NCBI GenBank assembly: GCA_003427395.1
Contig: BFEA01000005.1
Coordinates: 5,626,410-5,649,060 of the forward strand
Direction: 5' to 3'
Length of the DNA: 22,651 nt
Source of the DNA: Chara braunii
Taxonomy: Eukaryota; Streptophyta; Charophyceae; Charales; Characeae
Positions 19,951 through 22,651 of this stretch are shown piece after piece. The notes under the pieces were generated by a model. It was not told where the DNA came from. It saw nothing but the letters and a program-made list of their open reading frames with translations, and ran no database searches. Within the stretch, counting starts at the first letter, position 1; each line of letters begins with the position of its first letter. The translations under genes and the position numbers were made by a program.

Positions 19951-20190
19951 GTCAACGGCCTGCTGTTCCTTGAGAAGGCAGGGAATAAACGTTTGTGTGT
20001 GCGTAATAGGGAGTCTTTGCATAGTTTATTTTTAGGCGAATGTCATGATGCCACAGGACAGTTTGGGTTCAAGAAGACTGCGGCTAATCTGCTGCAGCGG
20101 CTCTGGTGGCCCACATTGATGAGAGATGCTAAGTTGTACGTGGAGACTTGTCAGGTCTGTCAGAGGGACAAGCCACGTACTCAGGAAAGC
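19951..20190 (+). pseudogene. pol: pol: integrase zinc-binding domain
   Basis: This continues the RT frame after TAG 19948. It contains the His-His-Cys-Cys region: the first His in ECHD, the Cys pair in CQVCQRDKP. The second His, normally in a GHFG motif, appears as Gln (GQFG). It is interrupted after QES by a foreign 141-bp segment and resumes at 20332. Confidence 0.8.
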
Positions 20191-20331
20191 TGAGTTGGGT
20201 CTTTTTGGTGTTCTTGTAGAAACACGAAGGCATACTCCCTGCTTTTGAGAACATTGATTTAATGTCTGTTTTTGCAAAGAAAAGCACTCCTTCTCCCGAA
20301 GTTACGGAGTCATTTTGCCGAGTTCCTTCAT
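20191..20331 (-). rRNA. Organellar 23S-type LSU rRNA fragment inserted in integrase
   Basis: Read on the minus strand, 20282-20330 gives AAGGAACTCGGCAAAATGAC, then CTCCGTAACTTCGGGAGAAGG and AGTGC. This is the highly conserved segment of bacterial/organellar large-subunit rRNA corresponding to the E. coli GAAGGAACTAGGCAAAATGG region. The remaining 90 bases are more A-rich and variable. The chromovirus reading resumes exactly in the same frame at CTTGGGCTC (20332), so the insert is 141 bp. The AATGACTCCG variant recalls plant mitochondrial rather than plastid LSU rRNA, but a plastid origin is not excluded. It is a non-functional fragment. Confidence 0.8.
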
Positions 20332-21502
20332 CTTGGGCTCCTGAAGCCCCTTCCGATTACGGAAAGGCCTGGTCAGAGCCTGTTCATGGACTTCATGGAT
20401 ACGCTGGTCACCAGCAAGAGTGGAATGCGCTACATCTACGTCATTGTGGATAGGTTTAGTAAGTTTGCTAGGTTAGTTGCCGGCAACAGCTAAGACGGAG
20501 TATGTGATTAAAATGTTTAAAGAGAATTGGGTTAGAGATTTTGGATTGCCAAAGTCTATCGTTAGCGACCGGGACGTGTGATTTACCAGCGAATTGTGGA
20601 AAGCACCAGCTGCAGAGCAAGGCACGCAACTGCAGATGACATCAGGCAGTCATCCCGAGGCAAACGGGCAGGCTGAACAAATGAACCGCGCTGTACATCA
20701 CCTGCTAAGGCATTACATCAAGCCAAATCGGGTAGATTGGGATGAGAAACTTGCTCTCATCGCAAGTTTGTACAATAATGTTGTGCACAGCGCACCCGGA
20801 GTCAGTCCTAACAGCTTGCTACTGACCTTCAGACCCCGACTGCCTTTAGACTTTCTACTACCTGACAATCGACCGACTGCTGCACCAGGGACTCTAGAGT
20901 TTGCGTATAGATATGAGCACTTGATGCAGCAGGGTGTTGAGCAGATGCACAAAGCACAGGCGGCAATGATAGAGTCTGAGAACAAGCACCGCCGCCCATC
21001 TACATTCGAGGTAGGGGAAAGAGTCTGGGTGAAGTCCTCCGAACTGGGACAAGAATACGGGATATCCCGTAAACTCATGCCACAGTACTTTGGACTGTGG
21101 GAGGTATTGGATGTCGTGGGGAATGAACCGGATGGCCCGTCTTATGTTATTTGCATCCCTGGTCACTTACGCACTTACCCTATCTTTCACGCCTCCAAGC
21201 TTGCACCTTTCAAGGAAACAGCTCAGTTTCCTTCTCGACGCTCAATGCTGCCCCCAATCATGGATGGAGAGGTGGGCATAGACGACATAGTGGATCACAG
21301 GGAGCTGCCCGTTCCAAGACCGACAGGCAGGGGACGTCCTCCGAAACCGAAGCTGCAGTACCGAGTTCGGTTCCGACATCATTTGGATCCAAAGGAGGAC
21401 CGCTGGTTCACTAGGGAGGAACTCATGCAGACCGCTCCTCAAATCGTAGCTCAATATGAGAAATCTCTGCAGAAGGGAAAGCGCCAGATAATCGAAGACT
21501 GA
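20332..21502 (+). pseudogene. pol: pol: integrase catalytic core, AT-hook-like motif and chromodomain
   Basis: This part inserts element DNA into the host genome. From LGLLKPLPITERPGQ the core begins with MDFMDTLVTSKSG (first Asp). A frameshift near 20484 (local stop TAA 20491-20493) moves the frame; it then shows GLPKSIVSDRD (second Asp) and GSHPEANGQAEQMNR (Glu). A TGA at 20579-20581 falls in DV*FTSELW, where the family has Arg (CGA). From 20582 the frame is open to TGA 21500-21502. The C-terminal part has the GPY/F-type segment (YFGLWEVLDVVG), an AT-hook-like GRGRPPK, and a chromodomain ending (QYRVRFRHH…EDRWFTREEL). The chromodomain is thought to guide integration to marked chromatin. Confidence 0.85.
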
Positions 21503-21524
21503 ACTTCTCAGAGGACGAAGCTAT

Positions 21525-21542
21525 GGAGGAGGGAATGCGAGG
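21525..21542 (+). promoter_or_regulatory. Polypurine tract
   Basis: GGAGGAGGGAATGCGAGG lies 22 bp after the integrase stop and directly before the 3' LTR, where the plus-strand primer is expected. Two pyrimidines interrupt it. Confidence 0.65.
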
Positions 21543-21545
21543 CTT

Positions 21546-22219
21546 TACAAGCCCAGGGCCTGAGTTGTGTGGACTGGGCCTCAGCCTACCGGGGCCTACC
21601 GGAAGCTTCTTGGGAAAGGCCCAGCGCAGCCCGGGACAGCAAGCAGGCAGGCCACTTCCATAAAGCAAAAGGCCTGCCTCCGCATTTCGCATTCGGGTGC
21701 TGGCTGCATGCTGCGCACGCGCTGCTGCGCTGAAGCTGGCTGGCACTCACGCGCTCACGGGCGAGCAGGGAGGAGCGGGCAGCCATAGCCGAGCTGCTCC
21801 GCTCTGAGCTGGGTGTGGCGCAGGGTGGTCCTTGGGTGCATGTGGCATCTGTGTGTTGGGGAACGAGGTTGTGAGTGAAGCGAGAGACATACCTGGTGCT
21901 GGAAGCGTGCGGCATTGGCCGCTATCTGCTCGTACTTCGGGAGAGCTGTTGTCGTCATCTTCGGCATTGTAGTATAGGCTAGATGGGATCTGCCATCTGT
22001 AGTCTGGGCGCCGAGTGCCAGATAGGATATCAACATTGGTTCTTCGTTGATGATGATGATGGGACTATTTCAGCATTGTCAATTATGAGCTCTTGGTGTG
22101 TTCTAATTTGGTGAAACTCGTGATGCAATTCTGCTGTTGGTTCGAGGTCACAACTATCTGGTCTTATGTGTATGATGCTGTTCGATTGTTGAAGTTCGCT
22201 ATCGCTCATCTTCCTTGCA
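21546..22219 (+). repeat. 3' LTR
   Basis: This copy of the 5' LTR carries an extra 12 bp (CACGCGCTGCTG-like duplication near 21716) and an extra 9 bp in a GAT repeat near 22055. It ends in CCTTGCA, followed by an A/G-rich run instead of the primer-binding site. Confidence 0.85.
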
Positions 22220-22280
22220 AAAAGAAAAAAGAAAAGAAAAGAAAAAATGAAAAGTCGACAGGGCCACAAGCAGGGAAACA

Positions 22281-22300
22281 CCCGCGGACGCGTCCGCGGG
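22281..22300. repeat. 20-bp perfect palindrome
   Basis: CCCGCGGACGCGTCCGCGGG is identical to its reverse complement. Related words (GCGGACCC, GGATCCGC, GGTCCGC) recur to 22369 in both orientations. Confidence 0.85.
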
Positions 22301-22416
22301 GTCGAGCTCGGATCGCGGACCCAAATGGATCCGCATCAGCGGCCTACCTGGTCCGCACCGCGGACCCGATTTTACACGAATTTTCCTGAATTAAATAATA
22401 GGTAAAAAAAAAAAAA

Positions 22417-22449
22417 GGGGTTGTAGGGAATTTTGAGCCCTACAACCCC
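22417..22449. repeat. Perfect 12-bp-stem hairpin
   Basis: GGGGTTGTAGGG (22417-22428) pairs with CCCTACAACCCC (22438-22449) across a 9-base AATTTTGAG loop, preceded by a 13-A run. A related word GTGGTTGTAGGG occurs at about 3002-3013. Confidence 0.85.
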
Positions 22450-22651
22450 ATATTTGTTTTTTTTGAATCCGACTTTATTTAGGATTTTTAAAAAATCAAA
22501 AACGAAATTGGATTTAAAGAAAATTAAAAAACAAATATATAAAGAAAAGCAGGAATTTTTTTTGGTCATTTTTTATCATGAGATATATGGTCCGTGAGTT
22601 TACCTGTATTTTTTTAGAAATGAATTCATGTTTTTCGCAGAAGTGTGAGGT

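Larger units (their letters stand above)
13820..22219 (+). mobile_element. Ty3/gypsy chromovirus, decayed, with both LTRs
   Basis: The LTR retrotransposon is about 8.4 kb: 5' LTR, tRNA-type primer-binding site, leader, gag, pol (protease-RT-RNase H-integrase with chromodomain), polypurine tract, 3' LTR. The domain order with integrase last and a C-terminal chromodomain defines a chromovirus of the Ty3/gypsy group. It is defective: there are in-frame stops at 16115, 16838, 17497, 18358, 19948 and 20579. Frameshifts lie near 16729, 17700-17970, 18690, 18830 and 20484, and a 141-bp rRNA fragment interrupts integrase. I could not find a convincing target-site duplication: bases before 13820 and after 22219 differ, so the exact ends may be off by a few bases. 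Confidence 0.9.
22220..22651. other. Flank with palindrome and hairpin, no gene
   Basis: An AAAAG-rich run (22219-22256) is followed by a GC-rich cluster of GCGGAC/GTCCGC words (22281-22369). Then comes an A/T-rich tail with a strong hairpin. No credible ORF is present. Confidence 0.6.

Noticed and set aside
19228-20022. 264-codon minus-strand ORF
   Set aside because: It is antisense to the well-supported reverse transcriptase/RNase H reading.
15749-21502. Alternative genetic code (TAG/TAA as Gln) as the main explanation for stops
   Set aside because: Internal TGA codons and true frameshifts also occur in this element, and the intact RT at 6601-8535 has no TAR codons among its Gln positions; decay is simpler.

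Overview
The window looks like nuclear DNA of a repeat-rich eukaryote, most likely a plant or streptophyte alga. The reasons are a Ty3/gypsy chromovirus with an initiator-Met-tRNA-type primer-binding site, a Penelope-like reverse transcriptase, several candidate splice signals, microsatellites, a 376-base assembly gap and an organellar rRNA fragment embedded in nuclear transposon sequence. The chromovirus proteins resemble ones I associate with the charophyte Chara. That is an impression from memory and is not proven here. I see no bacterial operon, tRNA gene or CRISPR array.

Layout. 1-1815 is A+C-rich on the + strand with no convincing gene. 1816-2430 (minus) is an unrecognised coding-like stretch, perhaps an exon. 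3191-5476 (+) is one long reading frame of unknown family, cut by two in-frame TAG codons and ending in a Pro/Thr/His/Gln-rich region. It is followed by a diverged tandem duplication with small hairpins (5532-5835). 6601-8535 (+) is an uninterrupted 644-codon Penelope-like reverse transcriptase; its likely C-terminal tail continues in another frame through an ATGA overlap (8532-8699). Next comes a very large inverted repeat (arms about 8857-9920 and 10340-11392, spacer about 420 bp) bounded by CA/GT microsatellites. 11393-13819 holds polypurine tracts, the N gap and only weak ORFs.

13820-22219 is a nearly full-length but dead chromovirus. It has two LTRs of about 650-675 bp (about 96% identical by eye), a primer-binding site, a 1.26 kb leader, and gag with a CCHC knuckle. 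Pol carries protease, reverse transcriptase, RNase H and an integrase with an AT-hook-like motif and a chromodomain. A polypurine tract precedes the 3' LTR. It has several frameshifts and premature stops, and a 141-bp antisense piece of organellar large-subunit rRNA sits inside its integrase. The right end has a 20-bp perfect palindrome and a perfect 12-bp-stem hairpin.

The genes do not form a host pathway; the window is mostly mobile DNA at different stages of decay. The most interesting part is 3.2-11.4 kb: an intact Penelope-like RT beside an unknown long ORF and a giant inverted repeat, which may or may not be one composite element.
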